64,000 bases of DNA, taken from the NCBI RefSeq assembly GCF_020520425.1, contig NC_079492.1:138264361-138328360 (forward strand), given 5' to 3'. Below the pieces are notes generated by a model. That model searched no databases. It was not told the DNA's origin and saw only the letters and a list, made by a program, of their open reading frames with translations. This DNA comes from Spinacia oleracea (taxonomy: Eukaryota > Streptophyta > Magnoliopsida > Caryophyllales > Amaranthaceae). Position 1 is the stretch's first letter. Every line of letters begins with the position of its first letter. This document shows, in pieces, positions 31,488-45,110 of this stretch. The translations under genes and the position numbers were made by a program.

Positions 31488-32769
31488 CTCTTCTTTTATT
31501 GACTGTAATAAACTCCCCTGCTAATCAAGTTTAATTTTAATACGGTAAGATCAAATGAAATAAGGAATTCTATTGTTATTTTTTAATTAAACATGTTTAT
31601 GTATGTAAATGAAAAATCTAACCCGGAATTATCATAAATGAAACTAAAGAACTGAACTAAAACAGCCAGCAATAGACTAATACACTAAAAAAAAACTTAA
31701 ATGAGATTCGAGCAAAGAAAAGATAATTGAGAAGTCTTCATTTTTCTATTCAAAGTATTAGAGTAAGTTTGCTAACAAAAACGCATACATATTTTTCATA
31801 ACTTTTACAACGAAGTATATTGGAAATCGTAAAAAATGAAAACAACAAAAGCAAACCGTACAAAATCAGGAGGGCATAGAGATCGATTAAGCATTGTGAG
31901 TAATCGTATCATTTAGTAAAGACTATGACGCTACCATATTTAAATGGGATTTTAATAATAACGAGACCAATTGAATCATCAATTTAAAATAGTAATCGCA
32001 TATAAAAATAAAAACAAATTGTATTGATTAATCAGAATTTAAATAGTTGGAGAGCCGAAGACATGACATACTTAAGCCCTTTAAATGCTTCGCCCATGTA
32101 AAAGATTGATTTAGGTTAAATTCGAGTCATAAAGATCAATATTTTTCATGATAATAATAATGAAAGCGTATAGACATCAAAATTTTAGTGCGTACCTGAA
32201 CTGACTGAACTTGTTGTGATTAAGAAACAACTTTTTTGTCTCAACGATAACAAGATGAGATGGATATTTGTTGTTTTGATGTACAGAAATTAGGGAGCAA
32301 CCAAATTGTAAAGAGCTTAACAATTGAACAACCAAAACACAGATTTATTTGAACAAGGTAGAGATTAATACCTAAAAAAATGAAGTATAAAATTTGTTTT
32401 TGGTAAAGGAATTATTTCAGGAAATTATATTATTTCGTAAGATACCAAATATTTTACTAGTTAACTTATATAAACACATAATAAAAATGTATTTATGTAA
32501 TGATATCCCTGTGATTGAGGTCACTTGCCAAATTTTCATTTCTATTATGGCTACAAATCAAATGTAAGAATAATTACGATATTCTTTTCCTTTCTCCGTA
32601 AGTTTTTTCCTTTTTACAATATATTTTCAAAGATACGATAGAATTTAACCAATAATATTAAGCAACTTTATATTTTCCTTTTGTATAACCAGGGATAAGG
32701 TCAAATACGTACAAATGAGTCATAGACTCGTAGACATTAGACAAGCCCTAAAATGACAAAGTTATCATA
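31488..32769. other. Upstream region of the second RAV gene
   Basis: No gene is seen. 32420-32570 shows weak similarity in order to the RAV upstream flank at 13861-13990 ('ttaaacacataataaa', 'attgaggtcactt'), supporting a common origin of the promoters. Otherwise unique AT-rich sequence. Confidence 0.4.
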
Positions 32770-32854
32770 TACTCCCTCCATCCATCACTTCAAGAGTTAC
32801 CGTTCATATTTTAAAGAACGTGAAAAGTAAGGGTCATATTTTGAAGAGCGTACA
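32770..32854. mobile_element. Stowaway-like MITE fragment, target of a SINE
   Basis: ACTCCCTCCATCCATCACTT at 32771 is a Stowaway-type end. The interior has repeated 'aagagcgtac'. The other end is not intact, because the SINE interrupts it and the sequence fades after 32990. Confidence 0.55.
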
Positions 32855-32966
32855 GAGAGTGATGGATAGCTCAGGTGGTTAGAGCTTCCATCCCGGTTCC
32901 AGGTGATCCTGGAATCGATTCTCATCCCCGCCCTTGTGGCTCATTTGCACCAAAAAAAAAAAAAAA
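32855..32966 (+). mobile_element. tRNA-derived SINE (112 bp) with polyA and 14-bp target duplication
   Basis: The A-box-like TAGCTCAGGTGGTTAGAGC lies 14 bp from the 5' end. A B-box-like region follows around GGTTCCAGGTGATCC. An A-tract of about 17 ends the element. Perfect flanking duplications TTGAAGAGCGTACA lie at 32841-32854 and 32967-32980. This is a textbook short SINE, inserted in a MITE. Confidence 0.93.
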
Positions 32967-32980
32967 TTGAAGAGCGTACA

Positions 32981-33519
32981 AAGTAAAATGACTTGGGTTA
33001 CCTGCAACATTAGACCATTTTCAGTGGGCTCGAGGCTGGGTCCGGATTCGGGTCAGTTAAACTAAACTTTCGGATTTGAACTTCATGTATAAAATTGGAG
33101 CTGAAATAGAGAGAAATAGGCAAAGAGAGTTTGAAAATCTGTACTAGCATTGCTAACTGCCACTATGTGAGTATAATACATTCCAGAATGCATACAGAGA
33201 AACAAGACCTGAAGGACTATGGACTAAAGTCTAAAGGGTTAGTTTTTCTGATAGAATCGAAAATACTATATTAACCCAATACCCTATTTTCTAACAAAAC
33301 ATCGCCCATCTTCTTCATCCCTTAAGATTCAATCTAAAGAACCCAAAAAAGGATTCAATCTAACCCTTTAAGGATCCATCTATCTGCAGTCAGCATCAAA
33401 CTACACCCCACATAACTTTTCAGTTTGGGGACCAACAATTTAATGTGTTCATCTGTGTTATATGTGTGTATTGACTACATCGGAAACCGGGTTTGGACCA
33501 CCCATTATACTTACATCTG
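32981..33519. other. 3' flank of the proline-rich gene
   Basis: Minus-strand 3' UTR sequence of the gene ending at 33520 is expected here. I see no other gene. A 'ggctgggtccggattcgggtcag' phrase at about 33032 resembles the CGGGTC-type repeats but is isolated. Confidence 0.4.
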
Positions 33520-36313
33520 CTAGCTGACACCCGGCTGCATCACCGGAAAGAAGGACCAGTTTTGCCCAGGTCCTTCTTCTTTGCCTATAACCTTCTCATT
33601 GGCCCACCAGTTTGAGTTGATACATGGTTTATCCGAATCCAACCCGTTTACATGGTCGAAATTGAATTCCTTTATTGACCCGAGTGAGGCAGCACGCTGC
33701 TTCTGATGCCTCTGCCCCTCCTCAAAATTTATCTGTCCCCTCTCAGAAGTTCCTGCACTACCACTACTATCAGCCAAGTCGTTTGAATTGTAATCCCTCT
33801 CATCGGCATGCTGCAATGCTTTAGGCAACGCTGTGGGCTTCTTTTCCACACACCTCACCACATCTTCAGACGTTAGCTCGAATGAGACTCGGTGATCAAC
33901 GAGATAATCATTGTTTCTATGTCCATTTGGTATATTTGGAAGGGATGAAACCACAGAATCTTGTCGATCCAAAAGGACTTTGTCTCGAGACTTGGGCCAT
34001 ATGGCATCTGGGGTCACAGAGCCCGATGCTTGCTGCGAACCCCATTCACGCATAGGCCCCTTTTCAAGGGTTAGCAGCTTCTGAGGGACTCCATACCGTA
34101 TATCAGGAAAGTAAGGGTCGGGAAAGGGTGAGGATGTGCCTGAACCAGAAACAGCAGAACCAGGTGAAATGAGGGGGCCCACAGGGCTTCCAGGATGGAG
34201 AAGGTAGGATTGGAAATCATAATGTGAAGGGGGGAACCTATGACCTGCATCCCCGTTACGGTGAATAGGATCAAGAAGTCTAGCAAACGGCACCTCGGGA
34301 GAGGAAGGAGTTGTCAGGTGAACTGACTCGGGGGGTGGAGTAAATGGGGCAGTGGATGGTTCGGTAGTGTAGGTGGAGAAGACAGGAGGAGTGACTAACT
34401 GGGTCTCGTGGGCATATGGGCCAATGGCAAAAATGGAGCGTGGTCCACCAGGAGAGTACACGTTAGGAGAGTGAGAGTTGAGACCTACAGAGGCGGCAGG
34501 AGACTGTAGTGCTGATTGTGGTTCTGAAGGAAGAAAGGATGCAGGAGATGAGGGAGGAGCAACAAAAGGCATTCTAAAGGAAGGCGGTTGAGTTGCATGT
34601 TCAGGCGGTGCAGCAGCAACTCCGTTTCCCTGGGGTGTTGGCTCAGGGACAAGGACAGCATGTCCAAATCTTTTGCTGTTCTTTTGCGAGCCAAAACACC
34701 AATATGTGCTCAAGCACCCACTCCACCTTCGTTTCTGCAAGTAAGCAAACCCATTATATATTAGACAAACAAACAAAGAAAAAAGCAATCAATCCAAGAA
34801 AAACTCAAATTAGAAAACAAAATAGATCCATGGTTCCAAAACAAAATTTCGGTATCTGGAACCTATATCAAGCCGAGAATAAAAATACTCAAAACACACG
34901 TTTCATGAGAAAGTGAACACACTCTACATAGTAGCACAACTTTAGCAGTCACCATTTCCTTTGAGCAAACTCACATATCAAAGTTATTCTTCACATAAAC
35001 CACATCAGACTACACATTGAGGATTCTTGATTATAGAACACACAATATATATACACCATTTCTTCTTACTTTTCCACAAGCATCCTCACCCACCATCAGC
35101 AAATTTCACAATGAGTAGTGATTCATAATAAGATCATTACATCAGATATTCAGTTTAGGGAAGTGGTATCACCAGTAAAGGTGTAGTCATTGTACGATAC
35201 TAAGTTCTGCGAACAATTAGAAACTCACATGCGGGTAAAAACTACCATTACATAAAGATGCTTAACAAGTTTTGTGTGAAAAGAAAGGACCATGTAGTCT
35301 CTGTTGTATTACAAAAGATGCTTAATATGGAATTTCGCCACTAGAGGGCCAAGCAGGAGATTTAGATGTTCAAGCAAAGTTCAAGTCCTGCCACAAATAC
35401 ACCATATCACACAAGTCACAGTACCAAATGAGGCTATGAGAGAGAGACACAGTGTCAATTCTTTCTGGGTACTACTCGCAAAACCTAAAAAAAATCAGAG
35501 GAAATGGTGCAATGCAAATCAGACTAATGAACAATTACCAGTTCAATACAGCCATGACCTCGATGTCCCAATAAGGTCGATAACTTAGTTCAAAATACTA
35601 TACCATTCACAAGTCACAACCCACCAACTCATCATCGAGTCTCACGATTTGTCACACAGCATTTTTCGTGTGCTAAATTCCTTTTATTACTTCTATGAAA
35701 CTCATTCACAACATGAACAGTAATTATGCTGTTCCCTTTTGATTTCTCCTTACAAATAGTTCCCTTATGCAGTTATGCTGCTTCCAATAATCAACAGCAA
35801 TTTTGTTAGGAACAAAAGCAATTTCGGCTGTCGGATTAGACTATTCCACAAAAGACTAGTATTCACAAGTTCTGCAACAATCATCAAGTTCACTCTCCAA
35901 CAAATTTAGATCATTTCCCAATACAAACTTCAGTCTCTACAGATTCATAACAATCAAACAGTAACCAACAAAACCCACTTCTGAAACTCACTATAACTCA
36001 AAAACTAGAAATTTTGAATCTCAAAAATCCATAACTTTGACACAAATAGGGGAAATTTATGAAGACCCAGATCTTGAATCTAGCACATACTTATATTAAC
36101 AGCAAAACCCACTTAAAAAACTGAATAATATCCAGAAAAACTAAACAAAATCAAGAAAACATACCATTTCCCCTCATGGATATTCTAAAAAAAATATTAA
36201 AATGAAATCGGTGAAATTACCTGAATAGAGGAAGGTGGGACCCGAGACTCGGCAGAAGCGATCGCAGTAGCAGCTGCGTTGATGGTCTCAATAGCACTAT
36301 TTACATTTCTCAT
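33520..36313 (-). CDS. Proline/serine-rich protein of the 'hydroxyproline-rich glycoprotein family', 2 exons, 435 aa
   Basis: Exon 1 is 36313-36221 (31 codons, MRNVNSAIETINAAATAIAS..., ending SSIQ). Exon 2 is 34734-33520, starting KRRWSGCLSTYWCFGSQKNS. The joint keeps frame; donor GTAATT and acceptor TTTCTGCAG are good. The N-terminal NAAATAI helix, the KRRWGGC...YWCFGSQK block and GHAVLVPEP are hallmarks of Arabidopsis At5g52430/At4g25620-like proteins. These are named hydroxyproline-rich by annotation, but there is no signal peptide here. Residues about 60-250 are rich in P, S, T and G (TPPPESVHLTTPSSPEVPFA). Molecular function is unknown. The 1.5-kb intron contains no gene I can support. 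Confidence 0.9.
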
Positions 36314-36868
36314 CTCCCCATTTCCTCTGTTCATCTCTTTCTCTCTCTAAAAATCTACCACTTTCTCTCCCTAGAAACTCACATACACAATTAAATTCAG
36401 AAAACAAAAATAAATTAAACCCAGAAATCTTATGATGTTCTGAAGATACCCAAGAATCCAAAATTGAAACTTTGATTAAGAAATTACTGAGAAAGAACAC
36501 TGGAAAATATTTTTAAAAAAATATTTTAAAAAAAACTGAGTTGATTTTGACTTAGAAACCCCAAATTTAGAACAATAAATCTCAAATCTCCAAATTCTCT
36601 CTCTAACAAATTCTCTCTCTAAAACAAGCTCTTGAATGTCTGCTGCGGAATTCTCTCTCTTAAATGGCTTTTGGGGTCAAACACGGCAATGACTTAATTA
36701 TTGTTTTTATTGTTATTATTATTACTACGGAGTAGAAAATCCAAAGCTTTTAAAAGGTTTACTTCTAAAAGCTAATTATACGTCTGATTCTATAATAATT
36801 ACTACGATGAACGTTCTATATTGACCCAAATACCCTTTATTAACAGTCAAATTTTCGTAAGTGCCATT
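36314..36868. promoter_or_regulatory. 5' UTR and promoter region of the proline-rich gene
   Basis: The minus-strand leader is CT-rich with several CTCTCTCTC/GAGAGAGA runs (36335-36375 and 36595-36655), a common plant core-promoter/leader feature. No distinct TATA box is convincing. Beyond 36700 the sequence is AT-rich up to the MITE. Confidence 0.45.
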
Positions 36869-39110
36869 GGCCCTGTTTGGTAATTAGATTATAGCGTTTA
36901 GCTGTTTACTGTTTACATTAGCAGATAGCTGATTACCTTTTTGTTTAGCAGATTTGACTGCGGATTTGACTAATTGTTTACATGAACTTGTTTGGTAAAC
37001 TTAGAGGTTTTATAAAAGTTGTTCACTATTTAATTATGTAAAATGACATTTATGGACATTAGTCTTTTATAGCATATTTATTTTATTTGTTAATTGATTT
37101 GCTAATTTATACTCCGTATATTATTGTGTAGCTTTGAGTAAACAAATAATCCTAATACACAACTTGAAGGGGGGAAAGAGGTAACAAAAAGGTGGGCAAA
37201 CAGGAAGAATCTACTATGAAACCCACCCCTTAGGTAATTACGGAGTATAAAGAACCAATGAAAAATAAATAAATAAATAAAAATCTATGTAAAACTGGTA
37301 AACCCATAAACATCTTTGCATCTCCAGCTCTCCATCCGACTTTCGTCCATAAAGAAATTCCAACATCCTAATCTCCTCGATTAATTACTCTATATCAATC
37401 AACATCAACAACCATCAATGTCAACAATTCAATTCAAACATCTTGATATAACTCAACATGCATCATACTCTTGAGGTAGAAGATGCAATTTTAATATTTC
37501 CAGGTATATCAAAATGTAAAATCGTAATTTTTTTTCTATAAATTTCTATTTGCAAATTTTTTTCCGGAAATAAAATAAATTCCATCAAACCAATGTTTTT
37601 CTTGCGTATTTATATAACCACATTCACAAACTAAGGGGAAAATAGTAACATTCTTAAAGAAAAAAGAACTCAGATCTGTTAATGGAGGTGGGATTAGAGG
37701 GGATGAGTGAAGATGGGGTTAAATTAGACTTTTCAAATCCAATTATTTCAATCCTCCATTTGAAACGCTGCTCTTAGCAACGTTTTTCAAATTGGAGTAT
37801 TTGGTCCAATCCTCCATTTAAATCCTCTGTTTACCAAACACCACTATTAGAGGTTTGACTAGTCAAAACCTCTAATATCCTCCCAAACCTCTAATGGCCC
37901 TGTTTGGTAATTAGAGTTTAGCGTTTAGCTGTTTACTGTTTACATTAGCAGTTAGCTGATTACCTTTTTATTTAGCAGATTTGACTGCGGATTTGACTAG
38001 CTGTTTATATAAACGTGTTTGGTAACACTTAGAGGTTTGATAAAAGTTGTTCACCATTTTATTGTGCAAAAAGACACTTATGGACATTAGTCTTATTATT
38101 GCCTTTTTCATTTTTTATTAATCAATAATTGTGATATAAAATGTGATTTGCTAATTTAGAAAATATTGTACAACTTTAGAAAACACAAATAAATACCACG
38201 TACATCATTAGTATTTAATATGTGATATTATTAAATACCAATAACAACAATAATAATTAATAATCATCTTCTCACATCATACACACAAAAATATCAGAAC
38301 AACGGAGATAAAAAAACATCTACAAAAAAATGGGCATTTAAGAACCCAATATAAAACCCACCCCTAATAGAATAAAAGCCCATTAGATAATTATTAAGTA
38401 AAAGTAATAAAAGGAAAAAAAATATTCAAAGTCCTCCTAAACCCACACTCCATTTCCGTTCTCCAACAATCCATCTTCGTCTTCACCTTCTTGTCATCTC
38501 CGCCCGACATTCCTCCATCCCCATCTCCTCAAATATAACTATTTTCCAGTCCTAAAATATTTGGTAGAGCTCATCAGCTCAACATGCAACAAAATCTTGA
38601 AGTAGGAGAAGTAATTTGGTAGGGATATATTCAACTTTTAATTTTTAATTTTTTCAGGTATTCTACCAAACGAATGTTTTCCCCCAATAATTATCACTGA
38701 ATATCCAATTAAAAGTTTGATATTTTATTTATATTGTCCATATCAAATAGGTTTTCTGGACTTTTTTTTGGGTTAGATTTATGGCTGTTCAATTGTGAAT
38801 TAGTTTGGTAAATCACTGATCAATCAGAGTTGTGGAGATGTAGCTCAAGGATTCAACAGGGAGGACAAGATCGTCTTTTACAATTTTGTACTTACAAAAC
38901 TCTCAACAAAACGTTGCTCAAAGCAGCGTGTTGATAATTAGAGGTTTTAGGCCAAAACTCTAATTCAAACCTCTTTCTACCAAACACCACTATTAGAGTA
39001 TTTGACTAGTCAAACCTCTAATAGTGGTCCAAACCTCTAATTTTCTCCAAAACCTCTATCTACCAAACAAGGCCAATATCCTTCCAAACCTCTCTCTACC
39101 AAACACCCCC
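36869..39110. mobile_element. GGCCCTGTTTGG-type MITE, outer copy
   Basis: It starts GGCCCTGTTTGGTAATTAGA at 36869; the inverted right end is GGGGGTGTTTGGTAGAGAG at 39110. Much of its right side is the nested second copy (37896-39074). Shared interior phrases are 'gcgtttagctgtttactgttt', 'gcggatttgacta' and 'caaacctctaat'. The right end resumes after the nested copy with 'aatatccttccaaacctctc'. No transposase. Confidence 0.7.
37896..39074. mobile_element. GGCCCTGTTTGG-type MITE, nested copy (1179 bp)
   Basis: It starts GGCCCTGTTTGGTAATTAGA and ends TCTATCTACCAAACAAGGCC, with AAT on both sides (37893-37895 and 39075-39077). Removing it restores the outer copy's 'cctctaatatcct' phrase, so a 3-bp duplication is likely. 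The interior at 38440-38540 is a CT-rich, exon-like stretch (CCATCTTCGTCTTCACCTTC) that could be captured gene sequence. Confidence 0.8.
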
Positions 39111-41146
39111 AATTTGTCAAATGACAACAAGTGCCTTGTGATGGTTTTAAATGAAAGAATATTTATTATTTTAATTTTTAAAAGGGGAAATAAATGAAAT
39201 GGGGTGACACTTGCACATTTAAAATTACTGCCTCTGTCTCACTCCATTATTAGATGCACATGATAGATAGGCTTATTATTCTACCCTTTATTACTCTATT
39301 TTTTCACATTGTCACATTCCACCGCATAATGATAATATACTATAAGCTCCTACCATATCATAAAATAAAAGCTCATTTATGAAAAATATTGTTGCTTTTA
39401 TTTATCATAAATGAGCTTTATTTACTTATTTTCTAGTATGGGGAAATATTTACTTATTTTGTTTTGTAACTAAAAGGCATTTTTTTTTTAATTTCTTGTA
39501 TGACACAAATTTGAGAATTATGACTGAGTTTGTTTTCATTGTATAAAACAAAGTCTTATATCTTTATTGTATAAAGTCACGTTCAATGTTGTGTCGGTAT
39601 ATATAACGTAGAACTATTATATTTCAATATTCGGAAGCATGACTTAATGTCTATGAAATGTATTTTGAACGGATAAAATACATGCTTCTAGCATGTAGGG
39701 TGTTGAAGTACTATGCGTATGCATAGAATAGAATATAAAGTTCGTGAAAACCACACATTGTAATTAATTGTGTGTACATCTATTAATATGAGTCAATCAT
39801 ACTAAGTACTCATTATATATTAATTTCAGTTACCAAGTGAGGCTTGGCTTGGCTTAGCTCAGTAAGATTATGACCTCGTATTTTTTAAGTATGGGTTCAA
39901 TATTTCAATCTTGCCAAGTTTTGGTGTTTTGAAATAAGATCTTCTTACCACTCTCTCCTCTTAAAGTGTTGGGGATTGGGAACAACAAATACAATATCAT
40001 CTCGACGAGGCCCTATTCCTTACCCGAAAAAAGTTTGTCAATTTCATTTTAACTATTTCTCACTTGTTGTGAGGGATAAAAGGGGTATATGTGTTTACTG
40101 GTGCTGAAATTTTTGAGTTTTGATTGGTCTATATATTAATGATGTAACCGACGATCGTCTTCAACGGAAAGGATCGGACAAGGTGATACACGCAGGAAGT
40201 TAACTAGTGAATTTGGGTCAATTGCCAACACAAAGAGTAAAAGTTCCCATAAAATCTAAATTTATAAGTTCCTTAATCAAATTCATAGGAATTTCCTAAA
40301 AAAATTGGTCAGCAATGGAGAAAGATCATAAAATAAATTTGTATGGGAATTTCTACTTACCTCTGGAGAAGCTGACTAGCTAATTTCTTCATTTTTGGAA
40401 AGTGAAAATTTCTTTCACTTCCTCCATTTTACCAAAAGTCGATCGACCAAACAATTAACTACTTTGCAACCAAACAATTAACCTACTTTGCAAAATTTTA
40501 AAAAGTCTTAATTCTCATGTTTCCATATGCTAATTAACTAAACGAGAGGAAACAAATATTGAAATTAATTGTTACCGTATGGACACAGTTACTAACTTAC
40601 TTACCTTATAAGTTATAAGTGATTCTCGACTACAGCCAATTAACCAGTGATAATTTAATAGAATAGTGTGTTTTATTATTTACGGAGTATGATTTACGGA
40701 GTACTACGTATATATGAATGAAACAAAGAACATCGCATTTAAAGGTAAAAACACTTTGTCACATACTGCACCCACACGTTTACGCTATACATATTGGGGT
40801 ACATCTCATGCATGCATCCATATTTATCGTTGATGAATCTTCAATTCATCCATAATTGACTCAACAAAACAATGCTTTTGTACGGCTTTTACTTTTTCCT
40901 TAAGTACGTTGCAACTTGCAACTTAAATTTTTGAGAAATCAAAGAAAAAATAACCTAAGGAAGCTAGGGTAATTTATCATATACGATGTTTTTTTGTTTT
41001 TTTTGTAAGTAAGTAAAATTTTATTATTTGACCCAACTAAAAGCTTATAGGAAAGGAAAGAAGTAGAGACACACTTTAAAAATATACACTTTGATACTCA
41101 ACTCTATTCTAAATGCTTGTCTATCCTTTCAATTTTTTGTTAATTA
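39111..41146. other. Gene-free stretch with a SINE-like segment
   Basis: No protein gene is seen. At about 39838-40035 a tRNA-like module occurs: TTAGCTCAGTAAGA (A-box-like) and GGGTTCAATATTTC (B-box-like), followed by about 130 bp. It may be a longer SINE, without a clear polyA or duplication. The rest is AT-rich. Confidence 0.4.
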
Positions 41147-41429
41147 CTTCCTCTGTATTTATTTAAGGGATACACTTGCTTTTTTCGGCCGTATTTATTT
41201 AAGAGATACACTTGCCATTTTTAATAATTTATCAACCCCACCATCTAATTAAATAATCTATTTACACCCCATTCCCACCCCCCATCCCTTAAAATGACAT
41301 GGTCCCCACTTGTTTTACTTATTAAAATATCTACCCAACCCCACTTGTTTTATTACTTTATTTCATTCAATTCTTTTTCTTAATACCCGTGCCCGACCAA
41401 GTGTATCTCTTAAATAAATACGGAGGGAG
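41147..41429. mobile_element. Stowaway MITE
   Basis: The termini CTTCCTCTGTATTTATTTAA and its inverse (TTAAATAAATACGGAGGGAG) are flanked by TA (41145-41146 and 41430-41431). Direct repeats of 'gtatttatttaaggatacacttg' occur near the left end. Confidence 0.85.
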
Positions 41430-41431
41430 TA

Positions 41432-42467
41432 TATGATAAAATTAATGAGTATATATATTCAATTCTTTATTTGCATGTTGAATAGTAGTCACTCCCCATG
41501 GAATCATGGATTATTACTTATTAAAATCTTATCTAGATTGATACTCCAATAATAAAAAATTAAAAGATTCTTTAGTTTTATGGGTTCTTAAACATGCAAC
41601 TCTTGACTTAAAGAGAATTGGTTGATTAAAAATGAGTCAAACAAGTTGCATAGTCCGTATTAATTGGATAATCGTAATTAGTGTATGCTAAAAAGGGTAA
41701 TATGGTCCATCTAAATGGTGGACCACTAATAAGTTTATCCCAAAGTTTAAGTTGCACTTTTAAATTAGTGAGTAGCTAATTAGTGATTGATTTACCGAGG
41801 CAAATAAAAAATTAAAAAAAAGGAGTAGCTTTTGTCAAGTGTGTGTGTGCACGTGTGCCCATCCACTTCTCGATGGCTTTTGGTGCGACGGGGTTTGGTT
41901 GGGTCCCACCTTTTTAGGTTATAAAATTTCGAGGTTGTTTCTTTCTCTTAAAATAAACGTCACGATTGCACGGTTGTTGATTTGTACAGTTGCTGAATGC
42001 TGATTTCCCAAAAGCAAATCAGCCTTTTTAATGAAGCTTCACTTTTAAACCTTTTTAATCTATGGTGATTTCAGAATAATTATTCACATTACTTCCTCTA
42101 TATTTTTTTTTTACTTTTGGAAGGATGATTTTATTTAAGCCTTTTAACATAATGGATATCGGAAAGGGAGGTAAAGTTTGTTCTCTTTATTTTAAAAATG
42201 TTGATGTAATCAGAATTAAATTTATTTGAATTTATTAGATTTGATTAATTAGAAATCATTATTATTGTGGTAAAATGAGCCTTTTTTCTTTGATGAACTT
42301 GAAATTTTTAATACACATTTTTTTTAACTACTGTTAATTGATTGAAATTGATTTATAAGTATATTTAGTAATATCTTTTTTATTGATTAACTATTGTGTT
42401 TAGTTCTTTTTTAAAAAAAATGCAGAAGAGAGGATAGAGCCTTGAACATGCAAGAAAAAAAAACTAA
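41432..42467. other. Gene-free AT-rich stretch
   Basis: No open frame with family motifs, no RNA gene and no defined repeat. Confidence 0.5.
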
Positions 42468-43246
42468 GGCCCTGTTTAGTTCACCTTTTTTTTCTGATTA
42501 GATCTGAACTTATTTTTTCTGATTTGATCTGGTCTGGTCTGGTATAATCTAATCTGGTCTGATCTGATCTGATTCTTGAGAATTAAGTTTAAACAAAAAT
42601 CTACATTTATTAATATTAAACGACTTACGTGTAAAATAAATGTTACACAAATTTATAATATTGTTATTATTTATTTGACTTTGCTAATGATTTAACTATT
42701 CCTATTATGGACATGATCTGAACATAATCTGTACAAATCAATTCTGATATAGACATGATCTTTGCAGATCAATTCTGATCTAAACATAATCTGTACAGAG
42801 TCGATATCTTGACCGGTTATAATTTGGACATATCGATTATGATCTGGACATGATCTGTATTGGTTTTGATCTGAACATATTGGTTCTGTAAGGATCGATT
42901 CTGATGTAGACAAGATCTTTGCAAATTAGAACATGATCTGGACATGATATGGATATTATCTGATCCTATCAGTTATGGTCTGGATATAAAATGGTTCTGA
43001 TCTATAAAAATCAGTTCTGATCTATAAAAATCAGTTCTTATATGGACATGACTTGATCATATCGTTTCTGATCTGGACTTAATGGTTTTAATTTGGACAT
43101 GACAATTTGAATGTTTTGTTAAGGTTTTTTTATGCCTTAAATAATAGATTTTAACTGCACTAACAACAACATTATTTTTTTTATTAAAGAAATAATAGTA
43201 ATTTAATAAAATATTAAATATAATAACAATGATATAATCATATACC

Positions 43247-43280
<34 letters not shown>

Positions 43281-43312
43281 TAATAATAAAATAATAAATA
43301 TAATAATAATAA

Positions 43313-43367
<55 letters not shown>

Positions 43368-43504
43368 TTGGTCTGATCTGAACTTATTTTTTCTGATCTG
43401 ATATGATCTGAACTTATTTTTTCTGATCTGATCTAATTTGATTAAATCTGATTAAATCTGAAATAAGTAATAAGGTCCTGAAATAAGGTGAACTAAACAG
43501 GGCC
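42468..43504. mobile_element. Harbinger-like MITE with GATCTGATCTG arrays and a TAA microsatellite
   Basis: The terminal inverted repeats GGCCCTGTTTAGTTCACCTT and AAGGTGAACTAAACAGGGCC are perfect. The flanks TAA (42465-42467) and TGA (43505-43507) are near-duplicates. Subterminal zones are dozens of 'tctgatctga', 'ctgaacttattttt' and 'gacatgatctg' motifs. (TAA)n runs at 43244-43368. Open frames here are repeats. Confidence 0.8.
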
Positions 43505-44762
43505 TGAGTAAGAATAAAATGTAGTATTGCAACTCCTATAATTATTTTATGGAAATACGACCTATACTTAAAGGGAGAACTTGAATTAATTCTATTTATC
43601 TTTACACTTCAAAAAGTGGGAGATTAGTTACTGTTCCTTATGAACAGTAACTCCCCGTGTACCAATTATCCATTTTACTTCTTTTTAACTAATTATCCTA
43701 TTTTTTTTTAACTAATTTGTCAACTACCTTTATTAAGGGCAACATTCTTATTAAGACCTCAATTTAAATATTTCACTACATATTTCTTAGGTACTCACTC
43801 AACTCATGCTCCTTAATCTAATAACCTTGCTCCAAAGTACGAAGTATATTTAGAGCTGGATACATGTACCAAATGTCTTTTTTATTTTATTTTTTACTTT
43901 TACTAACTTTATCTTTAGTTTATTTATCATACACTGGATGAGTGGGGTAAGTGTTAATAAGTTTTTCATAATTTCTAACATGTTTTGATTCAATATTTAC
44001 ATTATGAATAAATTTTTAATGAGCATATTATTACCATTACTCTGTATACGTACGTTATGAGTGATATTATAGGAGTAATTTATATTAAAAGAGATATTTT
44101 ATCTCTAATAAAACAACTAAACTTTTTCATATAACGGGACAACTTTTAAGTATTTTGATCATTAACTTTTAAATACGGCGTACAACAATTATTATACACC
44201 GCCTTAATTAAGAATTTGTGCAAATACAATGAATTTATTTTATTACCTTCCTAAAGGTTTGTTTAGGGGAACTTGGTTGACTTTTACGTTGCAATTAAAT
44301 TGATGTTTTTTTTGTGTGGTGATAATGAATTGCTAATCTTAATTACTTGTAATTTTTTTACGGGAGTATAAAAAGTTGGTTTCATTTTAATATAACCCCT
44401 CGCAACATTCTTTTTTGTATTTTATTATTAACACTAGAGAAAATTTAGTGGACAAGGTAGTAACGTGGTTACTTCAGTGGGTAAAGTTGTGAACGCAACG
44501 GGTAAGACAAATATTACAGATTTATGAGTATACCTAAACATGGTGTAGGGAAGAATAATTCCAGGGTTGTTTGGTTACTTAACTAGACAAGGATGATATA
44601 TAAAGTTCTACTCAAGGGAGGTATGTATTCAAAATGACATAACACTTTATATATACTCCGTACAAATTTTGCAATGAAATCTGTAATCTAGAGAAATTAA
44701 AGTTTCTGTCTTAGAGGGGAAGTGCATATGGGATTTTATAGGAATGAAATTAGATATCCCCT
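43505..44762. other. Gene-free stretch with an 11-bp-arm perfect palindrome
   Basis: AGTTACTGTTC at 43626-43636 is inverted at 43642-43652 (GAACAGTAACT), loop CTTAT. No gene or complete TE is seen. Confidence 0.5.
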
Positions 44763-44770
44763 GGCATGAT

Positions 44771-45041
44771 TAGGGGTGTGCAAAAATTGGTCTGGATCGA
44801 AAAAATAGACCAGACCGGACCGACCCAAACCGGACCGGACCGGACCGAAGATATTTAGTCCGGTCTCTGGGTCGAGAAACATCAATTTTCGGTCTTCGGT
44901 CCGGTCCGGTCCGGTAAAACCCGATTTTGGACTGGACCGATTTTTCCTTAATAAAATATAATATAAACTATTTAAGAATTTAATTCTCTCATTCAATATG
45001 TGTAAATATTACTATATTGTGATATATTTTATTATAGCTTT

Positions 45042-45110
<69 letters not shown>

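Noticed and set aside
33520-34788. Unspliced 422-aa reading starting MLFSLFVCLIYNG, which would add a hydrophobic N-terminus
   Set aside because: The first 18 residues are intron; a good acceptor at 34735 and the conserved exon 1 at 36313-36221 give the family-typical N-terminus.
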